Below, piece by piece: positions 33,859 through 42,255 of a DNA stretch of 45,779 nucleotides. The translations under genes and the position numbers were made by a program. Position 1 is the first letter of the stretch; each line of letters opens with the position of its first letter. The notes beneath the pieces were generated by a model, which saw only the letters and a list, made by a program, of their open reading frames with translations, did no database searches and had not been told where the DNA came from. The DNA comes from an uncultured Bacilli bacterium. Its GTDB lineage: Bacteria; Bacillota_I; Bacilli_A; RF39; UBA660. Where the stretch lies: contig CAJUNE010000008.1 of assembly GCA_910587745.1 (NCBI GenBank), positions 1 through 45,779 of the forward strand, written 5' to 3'.

Positions 33859-34409
33859 AATTAATAATAGGCTTAGGAAATCCAGGCAAGGAATATGAAA
33901 ATACAAGGCATAATATAGGGTTTATGGTACTAGATAATTATTTAAAAGCATCTTCATGGCAAAAGAAATATAATGCTTTGTATACTACTGAAATTATTAA
34001 TAATGAAAAAGTTATATTTGTTAAGCCTGAGACTTATATGAATCTTTCAGGAAACTCTGTAATTGAATTTATAAATTTTTATAAAATAGAGAATAAAGAT
34101 ATATTAGTTATTCATGATGATTTAGATTTACCGTTTGGAAAAATAAGGATTAAGACAAATAGTAGTGCAGGCGGACATAATGGTATCAAATCAATAATAA
34201 ATCGTATAGGAAATAATAATTTTGCCAGATTAAAAATAGGAATATCCCATAATACAAATGGAGATACAAAAGATTTTGTTTTAGGAAAATTCAACAAAGA
34301 CCAGCTAGCACAATTAGAAAAAACATATCTTTTAACGAATCAAATAATAGAAGATTTTATCAACTATGACATAAATAAAGTAATGAACGACTACAACGGA
34401 GTTGGTTAA
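33855..34409 (+). CDS. pth: Peptidyl-tRNA hydrolase
   Basis: A 184-residue hydrolase that releases peptides from stalled peptidyl-tRNA. The N-terminal LGNPGKEYENTRHNIGF contains the catalytic His, FVKPETYMNLSG is the conserved Asn region, and HDDLDLPFGKIRIK with SAGGHNGIKS finishes the pocket. It starts with GTG overlapping trmN6. It precedes mfd, as in Bacillus (spoVC), though without the small fin gene between them. Confidence 0.97.
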   Translation: MKLIIGLGNPGKEYENTRHNIGFMVLDNYLKASSWQKKYNALYTTEIINNEKVIFVKPETYMNLSGNSVIEFINFYKIENKDILVIHDDLDLPFGKIRIKTNSSAGGHNGIKSIINRIGNNNFARLKIGISHNTNGDTKDFVLGKFNKDQLAQLEKTYLLTNQIIEDFINYDINKVMNDYNGVG

Positions 34410-34410
34410 A

Positions 34411-37400
34411 ATGAATTTTTTAGATAATTACTTTAAATATGATAATAATTTAACAATAGTAGGGTTAACAAATGAGTTAGCCCATCTTTACGTTGCCAAA
34501 TTATTTCAAGAAAAGAAAGAAAATATTATTTTACTAACAAGTACACTATTTGAAGCAAACCAACTTTATAGTGGTATTAAATCATTGGAAGATAAAACAT
34601 ATCTTTTTCCTATGGATGATTTTCTTACTAGTCAAGCTTTAGCTATTTCTCCAGAACTTAAAACCACCAGAATTGAAACATTAGAAAAAATCAAGAGTCA
34701 AAAAGGTATAATAATAACTAATTTAATGGGATATTTAAAATACTTAACGGACACAAAAGTTCAAAATAAATTAAACATTAAACTAAAAAAAGATATGAAT
34801 ATTAATCGTGAAAAGTTAATTGAAATACTTGAAGAATTAGGCTATAAAAGAGATACAATCGTAACAAGTACGGGTGAATATGCAGTAAGAGGCTTCGTAA
34901 TAGACATATTTATTACTTTAAGTGAGCACCCCATAAGATTAGAATTCTTTGGTAATACTATTGAATCCATTAGATATTTTGATGAAAACACTCAGATGTC
35001 ATTAAGTGTTACTGATGAAATAACTTTAATAAATAATGGTGAGATTAAAACGGAGAATAAATCTTCATTATATGATTATGCAGGTAATGCGATAGTAGTA
35101 ACCATTGATGAAAGTAGAATCAAAGCAGCCTATTTAAAACTAGAAGAAGAGATGTTTGAATTTCGTGTAGCCAAAAATCTTCCAAGTGATACAAGATTTA
35201 TGTTTTCACTTGATGAAATAAATCCGAAGTATAACATATATATAAATTTTTTAAATAGCAAATTAGATACTAAAGATGTTTTAAATATTGAAAGTAAGGA
35301 AATACCAAATTTCCGTTCTAATTTTGAGAAATTACAAGAACAATGTGACTCATGGTATCGTTTAGGCTACGAAATAACTTTTTTTCTACCTAAAGAGAAT
35401 CAAAGAAAACAAATAAAAGAATTAATAAACGTTCCCCATAAAGTTGAACCAAAAAGTCTAACAAAAGGCTTTATAATAGATAAAAAGGTTATAATTAGTG
35501 CCAATGATATTGAAGAAACCAGAACAAATGAAATAAAATACAAAAATTCTTATAAGATAGGTCGTAAGATAAAAGACTTAAATGCTTTAAATTTAGGTGA
35601 CTATGTAGTTCATATGGCTCATGGAATAGGCATATATAATGGAATCAAAACACTTACTCAAAATGGCTTACAAAAAGATTATATAGAAATACTATATGAA
35701 GGTAATGACAAAGTTTATGTTCCAGTAGAGAAAATGAATACAATCTTAAAATATGCTAGTAAAGATGGATTAAAACCTAAAATAAATAAATTAAATTCAA
35801 CAACTTGGGCTAAAACCAAAAGAGCAGTAGAACGAAAAATAAAAGACATATCAGAAGAATTATTAAAGTTATACGCTGCAAGAAAAGCATTACAAGGAGA
35901 AAAATATGTAACTAATGAAATGGAAAGAGACTTTGCCTCATCTTTCGCATACACTCCAACTAGAGATCAAGAAAAAGCTATAAATGAAATTGATAAAGAT
36001 TTAATTAGTCAAGTACCAATGGATAGATTATTATGTGGTGATGTAGGTTTTGGCAAGACTGAAGTTGCTTTTCGAGCAATGTTTAAAGCTGTGGTTAATA
36101 ATAAACAAGTATTTTATTTATGTCCTACAACCATCCTATCTAAGCAACAATATTCCAGTGCGATAGAAAGATTTAAAGATTATCCTTTAAATATTGAGTT
36201 ATTAAATAGGTTTACTAGTACAAAAGATACCAAAAGAATATTAAAAGGTTTAGAAGAAGGAACTATTGATATTGTATTTGGAACTCATCGTTTATTAAGT
36301 GATGATATTAAATTCAAAAAATTAGGATTATTAGTAGTTGATGAAGAACAACGTTTTGGAGTAACTCATAAAGAGAAGATAAAGCAATATAAGAATGATG
36401 TTAATGTTTTAACTTTATCAGCAACCCCTATACCAAGAACATTAAAAATGGCTATGTCAGGTTTAAGAGATTTATCAGTAATAGATACCGCTCCTGTAAA
36501 TAGATATCCTATCCAGACTTATGTATTAGAAGAACAAGATTTAATAGTTAAAGATGCTATTTATAAAGAGTTATCAAGAAATGGTCAAATATTTGTCCTT
36601 TATAACAACATTAATGAATTAGAAAGTATAAGTTCAAAACTAAAAAAATTAGTACCTGAAGCCCGAATAATAACCGCTCATGGTAGGATGACAAAACAAG
36701 AATTAGAAAATATAATGGAAGACTTTATTGATTACAAATATGATATTTTAGTCTGTACAACCATTATAGAAACAGGTATTGATATACCAAATGCGAATAC
36801 ATTAATTATATATAATGCTGACCATTTTGGATTATCTCAATTATACCAAATACGTGGAAGAGTTGGTAGGTCAAATAAAATAGCATATGCTTATCTTCTA
36901 TATAATAAGAGTAAAATGTTAAATGATGTAGCAATAAAACGTCTAGAAGCTATCAAAGAATTTACAGAACTGGGAAGTGGATATCGAATAGCTATGCGAG
37001 ACTTATCCATTAGAGGAGCAGGCGATATTTTAGGCAGTGAACAAGCTGGTTTTGTTGATTCAGTTGGTATAAATCTATATATGCAGATGATCGAAGAAGA
37101 AATGAAGAAACTTAAAGGCGAAGAAGTAAATAATGACGAATCACCAACTGCACTAATTAATGTAAGTACGCATATAAGTGATGATTATGTTAAAGATGAT
37201 GAAATAAAAATAGAAATACACAATAAGATAAATGAGATAGAATCTAAAGAAACATTAGAACAAATCAAATCCGAATTAGAGGACAGATTCGGTAAAGTAG
37301 ATGAAAGTTTAATAATATATATGTATGAAGAATGGTTTGAAAAATTAGCAAGTTCGCTAAATATTAAAAGAGTTACCCAAACAAGAAACTTTGTTGAATT

Positions 37401-37593
37401 AGAATTACCAGAGGATATTTCTAACAATTTAAAAGCAGATAAATTATTTTTAGAAAGTTACAACATAAATCCTAATTTAAAATTCAAATATCAAAACAAA
37501 AGAATAAAAATCTCTTTAATGATTAAATCAAATGATAAACATTTTCTCTATACATTTGTCCCATTATTAGAACTTATAAAAACATATCTATAA
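34411..37593 (+). CDS. mfd: Transcription-repair coupling factor Mfd
   Basis: A 1060-residue DNA translocase that removes RNA polymerase stalled at lesions and recruits UvrA. The UvrB-homology module, the polymerase-interacting domain (about 390-460, GDYVVHMAHGIGIYNGI) and the helicase domains follow in order. Walker A is CGDVGFGKTE (about 550), the DEEQ box is VVDEEQRFGV and motif VI is QIRGRVGRS. The C-terminal TRCF domain is complete. The start is ATG 34411 (GGAG 9 bases upstream), 1 base after pth. Confidence 0.97.
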   Translation: MNFLDNYFKYDNNLTIVGLTNELAHLYVAKLFQEKKENIILLTSTLFEANQLYSGIKSLEDKTYLFPMDDFLTSQALAISPELKTTRIETLEKIKSQKGIIITNLMGYLKYLTDTKVQNKLNIKLKKDMNINREKLIEILEELGYKRDTIVTSTGEYAVRGFVIDIFITLSEHPIRLEFFGNTIESIRYFDENTQMSLSVTDEITLINNGEIKTENKSSLYDYAGNAIVVTIDESRIKAAYLKLEEEMFEFRVAKNLPSDTRFMFSLDEINPKYNIYINFLNSKLDTKDVLNIESKEIPNFRSNFEKLQEQCDSWYRLGYEITFFLPKENQRKQIKELINVPHKVEPKSLTKGFIIDKKVIISANDIEETRTNEIKYKNSYKIGRKIKDLNALNLGDYVVHMAHGIGIYNGIKTLTQNGLQKDYIEILYEGNDKVYVPVEKMNTILKYASKDGLKPKINKLNSTTWAKTKRAVERKIKDISEELLKLYAARKALQGEKYVTNEMERDFASSFAYTPTRDQEKAINEIDKDLISQVPMDRLLCGDVGFGKTEVAFRAMFKAVVNNKQVFYLCPTTILSKQQYSSAIERFKDYPLNIELLNRFTSTKDTKRILKGLEEGTIDIVFGTHRLLSDDIKFKKLGLLVVDEEQRFGVTHKEKIKQYKNDVNVLTLSATPIPRTLKMAMSGLRDLSVIDTAPVNRYPIQTYVLEEQDLIVKDAIYKELSRNGQIFVLYNNINELESISSKLKKLVPEARIITAHGRMTKQELENIMEDFIDYKYDILVCTTIIETGIDIPNANTLIIYNADHFGLSQLYQIRGRVGRSNKIAYAYLLYNKSKMLNDVAIKRLEAIKEFTELGSGYRIAMRDLSIRGAGDILGSEQAGFVDSVGINLYMQMIEEEMKKLKGEEVNNDESPTALINVSTHISDDYVKDDEIKIEIHNKINEIESKETLEQIKSELEDRFGKVDESLIIYMYEEWFEKLASSLNIKRVTQTRNFVELELPEDISNNLKADKLFLESYNINPNLKFKYQNKRIKISLMIKSNDKHFLYTFVPLLELIKTYL

Positions 37594-37648
37594 TTTGACA
37601 AATCTAAAAAAAATATAATAAAATACTCAAACAAGAAGGAGAATTTAT

Positions 37649-38068
37649 ATGAAAGGGATAATATATAAAACTAATCCATTAATAGAAAAAACCAGACCAG
37701 AAATGCCATTTTTAGCATCAGATGGAACTGAATGTTATAGTTTAGAAGAAGTTGATATAATTAATAGAGATATCTTAGCAAGTTCTGTAATGAAAGATAT
37801 TACTCAAGAATTACCAGACTTGAAAGATATGTATAGATTATTAATCAGCTGTAATGTTAAAATGGTTGAATATAAAATAATATATGAAACTTTTAAAAAA
37901 ATAAAAGCAAAAGGACAATTAACTCCAGAATTAGTAAGTGAATTTGAACAAGCACTTTTAACTGCTAATGTCATATGGGTAACAGAACAAGACTTAGAAA
38001 CCTACTATCAAATAAAAGAAGAAATCCAAAGTAGAAACAATGAACCAACTTCTGGTGGAAGAAAATAA
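37649..38068 (+). CDS. Uncharacterised 139-residue protein
   Basis: I do not recognise it. It is soluble and mixed alpha/beta or mostly helical, with a Gly-Gly-Arg-Lys tail and three cysteines, and it has no signal peptide or membrane segment. The ATG follows AAGGAG. It sits between mfd and spoVT, where Bacillus has nothing, and ends in its own terminator. Possible sporulation or repair link by position only. Codon use and composition match the neighbours. Confidence 0.7.
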   Translation: MKGIIYKTNPLIEKTRPEMPFLASDGTECYSLEEVDIINRDILASSVMKDITQELPDLKDMYRLLISCNVKMVEYKIIYETFKKIKAKGQLTPELVSEFEQALLTANVIWVTEQDLETYYQIKEEIQSRNNEPTSGGRK

Positions 38069-38070
38069 TT

Positions 38071-38090
38071 AGAGCCTAAGCTCTTTTTTT
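38071..38090 (+). terminator. Terminator after the 139-residue gene
   Basis: AGAGC, CTAA, GCTCT and a run of T. Confidence 0.8.
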
Positions 38091-38144
38091 AGTATAAAAA
38101 ACTCTAAGCAGTTTATATTAATATTAGAAATGGAGTTGTGTTCC

Positions 38145-38657
38145 TTGAAATCTACTGGAGTAATAAGAAGAATAGATGAATTAGGGAGAATAGTAATACC
38201 AAAAGAGATAAGAAGAAACTTAGGGATAAGAGATGGCGAAAATGTAGAGATATTCACAGATAGTGATAGTATTATTTTAAAAAAATATTATCGAATGTCT
38301 ACAAGCACAGATTTAGCAAGTTCTTTATGTGAATTAATAAATAGTGAATTTAATTATAAAATTATGATAACAGATAGAGAAAAAGTTATATCAGAAAGTG
38401 GTTTTAAAGAAGAATTAATAAATAAAAGCCTTCCACAAGAATTTATAAATATAATTGAAGAAAGAGAAGTATTAGAAGGAAATAAAACCATAGCATTTGA
38501 AAATATTGAAATATCCGGAAACTTCGTATTTATACCAATAATTTCTTTAAATGATAGTATTGGCTTAGTAATATTATATAGTGAAGAGAACTTAACAAAT
38601 GAAGCCAGTATTGGTAAATTAGTATCAAGTATTTTTTCAAAGAAACTTGACATATAA
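38145..38657 (+). CDS. spoVT: Stage V sporulation protein T (AbrB-type regulator)
   Basis: A 170-residue regulator. The N-terminal AbrB/MazE swapped-hairpin domain is KSTGVIRRIDELGRIVIPKE (1-20) and continues to about 50; a GAF-like domain follows (about 60-170). In Bacillus SpoVT tunes sigma-G genes in the forespore. I prefer TTG 38145 because GGAG lies 9 bases upstream and the protein then starts exactly as SpoVT does; the ATG at 38130 has no ribosome site. Position after mfd is conserved. Confidence 0.87.
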   Translation: MKSTGVIRRIDELGRIVIPKEIRRNLGIRDGENVEIFTDSDSIILKKYYRMSTSTDLASSLCELINSEFNYKIMITDREKVISESGFKEELINKSLPQEFINIIEEREVLEGNKTIAFENIEISGNFVFIPIISLNDSIGLVILYSEENLTNEASIGKLVSSIFSKKLDI

Positions 38658-38675
38658 TATAGTATGTAATATAAT
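38647..38675 (+). promoter_or_regulatory. Promoter of the T-box-metG operon
   Basis: TTGACA (38647-38652) and TATAAT (38670-38675) spaced 17 bases, both perfect. The -35 box lies within the last codons of spoVT. Start is expected near 38682. Confidence 0.88.
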
Positions 38676-38681
38676 GAACTC

Positions 38682-38882
38682 AACTTAAATGTTGAAGGAA
38701 TGAGTATATATTATTTTAATTAAAGAAAGTTCGTGGTTGATGAAAACGAATATTAAATAATATAGAAGATGACTCTGGAGTTTAATCGTAAATCCGCGTT
38801 AAGGAAAAAGAGCATGAAAAAAATCATGAATTAAGGTGGTACCGCGCAAAACTATGCGTCCTTAATTTATGGTTTTTATTTG
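38682..38882 (+). promoter_or_regulatory. T-box riboswitch, methionine-specific
   Basis: The invariant T-box AAGGTGGTACCGCG is at 38833-38846. It starts the terminator helix, whose other strand GCGTCCTTAATT ends near 38867. Stem I opens with GAGTATATATTATTT near 38695 and closes with ATAATATA and ACTC near 38758-38775. The specifier loop on the 3' side reads GAAGATGA, which puts the codon ATG (Met) at 38769-38771. Uncharged tRNA-Met should pair with ATG and the T-box and allow read-through. The downstream gene metG fits. The hairpin TCAAC/GTTGA at about 38680-38693 may be an extra 5' element. Confidence 0.88.
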
Positions 38883-38899
38883 TTTTTAAGGAGGAAAAA

Positions 38900-39526
38900 A
38901 TGAATAATATTAAAAGAATAATATTTGATTTAGATAATACGTTAATACCTTGGAGTAATGATTATTTAGAAGCAGTTAAAAAGGCAGTAGAAGAATATAA
39001 TATTCCAAAGACATATGAAGAAATGGATGGAGCATATGCAACTTATGAAGAGCATTATAACAATTATAGTTACGAAAATTTTCGCAAACATATAAAAGAG
39101 CAACTAGGAATTGAAGTAGCACTAGAATTTATTAAAGCTTGGATAGAATATTTAGGCGATATGGCCCTGCCAGCGACTGAAGAATTAATTGAAACTTTAA
39201 AATATTTAAAAGAAAAATATGATTTAGCAGTTTTAACTAATGGATTTACTGCCTCTCAAAGCAAAAGATTAGAAACAGCAGGCATAAAAGAGTTTTTTAC
39301 AAGTATATATGGAAGTGAAAAATATAATAAACCAGATGCTAGAAGTTTTATAGAAGCTTGTGGTCCTTATTTACCAGAAGAATGCTTAATGATAGGAGAT
39401 AATCTTAGAATGGATTATGAAGGAGCTATTAATGCGGGATTAAAAGCAATTCATTATAATAAAAAAGAGGAAAGTGATGGCTTAACAAGAGTTAGAGCTT
39501 TATCAGAATTAAGAGAAATTTTATAG
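38900..39526 (+). CDS. HAD-superfamily hydrolase (YjjG-like)
   Basis: A 208-residue HAD phosphatase. Motif I is IIFDLDNTLIPW, with both aspartates, motif II is VLTNGFT, motif III is the Lys in YNKPDAR, and motif IV is MIGDNLRMDYEGA. A helical cap is present (about 20-90). The motif set resembles YjjG-type pyrimidine nucleotidases. It is translated from AAGGAGG just after the Met T-box and is followed by metG, so it is co-regulated by methionine-tRNA charging. Why a phosphatase would be so regulated is unclear. Confidence 0.88.
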   Translation: MNNIKRIIFDLDNTLIPWSNDYLEAVKKAVEEYNIPKTYEEMDGAYATYEEHYNNYSYENFRKHIKEQLGIEVALEFIKAWIEYLGDMALPATEELIETLKYLKEKYDLAVLTNGFTASQSKRLETAGIKEFFTSIYGSEKYNKPDARSFIEACGPYLPEECLMIGDNLRMDYEGAINAGLKAIHYNKKEESDGLTRVRALSELREIL

Positions 39527-39543
39527 AAGAAAGAGTGATAAAA

Positions 39544-41073
39544 ATGAATAAAAAATATTACATAACAACACCAATATATTATCCAAGTGCAGATTTTCAT
39601 ATTGGACATTGTTACACAACAATAATCGCAGACGCTATCGCCAGATATAAAAGATTAACAGGATATGATGTGTTTTTTCAAACTGGAACTGACGAACATG
39701 GTGAAAAAATAGAAAAAAAAGCTAAAGAAGCAGGCGTAACACCAAAAGAATATGTTGACAAAATAATAGAAAATGCTAAAGATTTATGGCAATCTTTAGG
39801 TATATCATATGACTATTTTATAAGAACAACAGATAAAGAACACGAAAGTGCAGTACAAAAAATATTTAAAAAACTATATGACCAAGGAGATATTTATAAA
39901 GGTGAATACAAAGGTTTATATTGCATACCTTGTGAATCTTTTTGGACTGAAAGTCAACTTGTAGAAGGAAAATGTCCCGACTGTGGTCGTGAAATAAAAG
40001 AAGTAAGTGAAGAAGCGTACTTTTTCAAATTATCAAAATACCAAGATAAATTAGTTGAATTTTATGATAAACATCCAGATTTTATACTTCCAATATCTCG
40101 CAAAAATGAAATGTTAAATAACTTTATAAAGCCGGGATTAGAGGATTTATGCGTTTCTAGAACTTCATTTAAATGGGGAATACCAGTAGATTTTGATTCT
40201 GAGCATGTAGTATATGTATGGGTAGATGCTTTATCAAATTATATAACCTCACTAGGTTATCCAGATGAATCAAATGAAAAATTCCAAAAATACTGGCCAG
40301 CAGACTTACATTTAGTTGGTAAAGAAATAGTAAGATTCCATACAATAATTTGGCCTTGTTTATTAATGGCCTTAAATTTAGAACTTCCAAAACAAGTATT
40401 CGGCCATGGTTGGTTAATTATAAATGGTGGTAAAATATCTAAAAGTTTAGGAAATTATAAAGATCCAAGAGAATATATAGAAAGTTATGGTGTAGATGCT
40501 GTAAGATATTATGCCTTACGTGAAGTACCATTTGGAAGTGATGGCAATTTTTCAGAAGAAGCCCTTATTACTAGGACAAATACTGATTTAGCTAATACAC
40601 TAGGAAATCTAGTAAATAGAACTATAAGTATGAGTCATAAATATTTTGAAGGTCAAATATTAAATCCTAAAGTAACTGAAGATTTAGATAATGAGCTAAT
40701 TAGAAGTGTATTAAATCTTAAAAGTATAGTTGAAGAAAAGATGAATGCTTTAAAGGTTAATGAAGCGATTGACGAAATAATGGAAGTATTAAAGAAATGC
40801 AATAAATATATTGATGACACCACACCTTGGATTTTAGCTAAAGATGAATCTAAAAAAGAAAGATTAGCAACAGTACTATATAATTTGTTAGAAAGTATTA
40901 GAATAAGTGCAATTTTATTAAGTCCATATATTCCAACAACATCTGAGAATATATTTGACCAATTAAATACTAATGAAACAAGTTACGATTCAATAAATGA
41001 ATTTGGCAAACTAGAAATAAACAAAAAATTAAATGAGCCCAAAATATTATTTGCTAGAATTGAAACAAAATAG
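39544..41073 (+). CDS. metG: Methionyl-tRNA synthetase
   Basis: A 509-residue class I synthetase charging tRNA-Met. HIGH (residues 19-22) and KISKS (about 295-299) signatures are visible, and a zinc-binding pair sits in the connecting insert (CIPCESFW and CPDCGRE). The anticodon-binding helical domain follows. The C-terminal EMAP-like tRNA-binding domain is absent, as in short bacterial MetG forms. ATG 39544 is preferred over GTG 39535. It is under T-box control. Confidence 0.97.
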   Translation: MNKKYYITTPIYYPSADFHIGHCYTTIIADAIARYKRLTGYDVFFQTGTDEHGEKIEKKAKEAGVTPKEYVDKIIENAKDLWQSLGISYDYFIRTTDKEHESAVQKIFKKLYDQGDIYKGEYKGLYCIPCESFWTESQLVEGKCPDCGREIKEVSEEAYFFKLSKYQDKLVEFYDKHPDFILPISRKNEMLNNFIKPGLEDLCVSRTSFKWGIPVDFDSEHVVYVWVDALSNYITSLGYPDESNEKFQKYWPADLHLVGKEIVRFHTIIWPCLLMALNLELPKQVFGHGWLIINGGKISKSLGNYKDPREYIESYGVDAVRYYALREVPFGSDGNFSEEALITRTNTDLANTLGNLVNRTISMSHKYFEGQILNPKVTEDLDNELIRSVLNLKSIVEEKMNALKVNEAIDEIMEVLKKCNKYIDDTTPWILAKDESKKERLATVLYNLLESIRISAILLSPYIPTTSENIFDQLNTNETSYDSINEFGKLEINKKLNEPKILFARIETK

Positions 41074-41086
41074 AAAAAATTATTTC

Positions 41087-41121
41087 CCAAATAAAAATTA
41101 TTTCCCAGGAAATAATTTTTT
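41087..41121. terminator. Bidirectional terminator between metG and the Gre-type gene, containing a Noc-type site
   Basis: AAAAATTATTTCC, the loop CA and GGAAATAATTTTT form a 13-bp stem flanked by A and T runs, so it can terminate both convergent genes. The center ATTTCCCAGGAAAT (41100-41113) is a Noc-type site with one change. A half site ATTTCCCAA precedes it at 41082. Confidence 0.8.
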
Positions 41122-41605
41122 AATTAATTTTTTCTAGTATTTTTACCTTAATAATACTATTTAAAGCGGTATATTCCGTAGTTTCTCCTACTTCTACATT
41201 TAAAATAGCTTGTCCCAATAGACTATTAACCGAAACCTGATTAACATCATCAGATATGTCGGATACATCACTAACAAGCTCTATTATTAATTCTTCAATC
41301 AAAATACCATCATCAATTATAATTTTAAGCGTATCACCTATACAAACAACATTAGAATTACTACTTTTTTCTATAATCTCAATATTACTCAAATTATTTT
41401 TCATTTTAGCAATTCTAAACATCAATCTTTTTTCTTTAGCTTCTGTATAATCAAGATCGGGGTTATCATGCCAAGTATCCCCTTGAAAAATCGCTACTTC
41501 TCCCTTATATTTTCTTACTTCAGCCAATTCCAATTCAAGTTTTTCAATTTTACTTTGGTAGTTTTCGTATCCTTTCCTATCCATTTTTAATTTCTTTTCT
41601 TGCAT
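41120..41605 (-). CDS. GreA/GreB-family transcription elongation factor
   Basis: A 161-residue protein with the Gre layout: an N-terminal coiled coil (about 10-80) and a C-terminal FKBP-like domain. The coil tip reads GDTWHDNPDLDYTEAKEKRL, where GreA usually reads GDLSENAEYHAAKE. The acidic Asp and the Asp-Asn pair are kept, so RNA-cleavage stimulation is possible. It is probably a diverged paralogue and a canonical greA may exist elsewhere. It has its own promoter and is transcribed towards the origin. Confidence 0.75.
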   Translation of the reverse strand: MQEKKLKMDRKGYENYQSKIEKLELELAEVRKYKGEVAIFQGDTWHDNPDLDYTEAKEKRLMFRIAKMKNNLSNIEIIEKSSNSNVVCIGDTLKIIIDDGILIEELIIELVSDVSDISDDVNQVSVNSLLGQAILNVEVGETTEYTALNSIIKVKILEKIN

Positions 41606-41657
41606 AAAAAAAATCCTTTCACTAAAATGAAATAATCAAAGATAACTAAGTATAGAA

Positions 41658-41686
41658 AGTATATCATTTAAATAATAAAATGTCAA
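41658..41686 (-). promoter_or_regulatory. Promoter of the Gre-type gene
   Basis: On the minus strand TTGACA (41686-41681), 17 bases, TATACT (41663-41658). The -35 overlaps the last codons of mntP. Confidence 0.8.
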
Positions 41687-42213
41687 ACTATATGGACTAT
41701 TCCAAGAATAAGTAAAATAACGACGCCAAAAATACTAGCATAAGTTCCAATAAATTTATTAGCAAACTTACCAATCATAATACCTGTAAAAGTAAAAATA
41801 AAACTACAGATTGCAAAAATACTTGTTGCTAAGTTTATATTATCAGTTATCGCTTTTATTCCAAGACCAACCGAAAAGCTATCTAAACTAACACCTAAAG
41901 CGAATAAAAACATCCCTAGTATATTAAGATTAAAAGAGTTTTCTTCATGTTTAATAAGGTCTATAATCATTTGAATAGCAATAAATAATAAAATAACACC
42001 AAGTAAAAAGTCACATTGAAGTTCAAAAAGATTAATAAGCTTTTCACCTAAAAGCATTCCAATAATAGGCATAAAAAAATGCATAATACCTACAATTATA
42101 GAAAGTTTAAGGGCTTGTTTATTAGTTATATTAAAAGTTCCTAAACTTAAAGATAAAGAAAAAGTATCCATCGAAAGAGCAATTCCAATTAAAAGAATAC
42201 TAAGTATTTGCAT
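41683..42213 (-). CDS. mntP: Manganese efflux pump MntP
   Basis: A 176-residue membrane protein with about six hydrophobic segments. The repeated signatures IALSMDTFSLSLSLG (about 13-27) and GVSLDSFSVGLG (about 107-118) carry the two metal-binding Asp and are the MntP hallmark. It exports Mn2+ and protects against excess metal. It follows spoIIR by about 40 bases; in Bacillus the homologue (ywlD) is also near spoIIR. Its ribosome site is folded into a hairpin. Confidence 0.88.
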   Translation of the reverse strand: MQILSILLIGIALSMDTFSLSLSLGTFNITNKQALKLSIIVGIMHFFMPIIGMLLGEKLINLFELQCDFLLGVILLFIAIQMIIDLIKHEENSFNLNILGMFLFALGVSLDSFSVGLGIKAITDNINLATSIFAICSFIFTFTGIMIGKFANKFIGTYASIFGVVILLILGIVHIV

Positions 42214-42219
42214 AAAAGA

Positions 42220-42249
42220 AGCCTCCTAAGAAATTCTATTTAGGGGGCT
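42220..42249 (-). promoter_or_regulatory. Hairpin that covers the mntP ribosome site
   Basis: On the minus strand AGCCCCCTAA, a 10-base loop and TTAGGAGGCT pair at 9 of 10 positions. AGGAGG, the mntP ribosome site, lies in the 3' arm. TTCTTTT follows, so the same hairpin may also terminate spoIIR transcription. Confidence 0.6.
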
Positions 42250-42255
42250 ATATTA

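Noticed and set aside
42214..42255. yybP-ykoY manganese riboswitch before mntP
   Set aside because: Only about 40 bases are available and the conserved riboswitch bases are absent; only the simple hairpin is seen.
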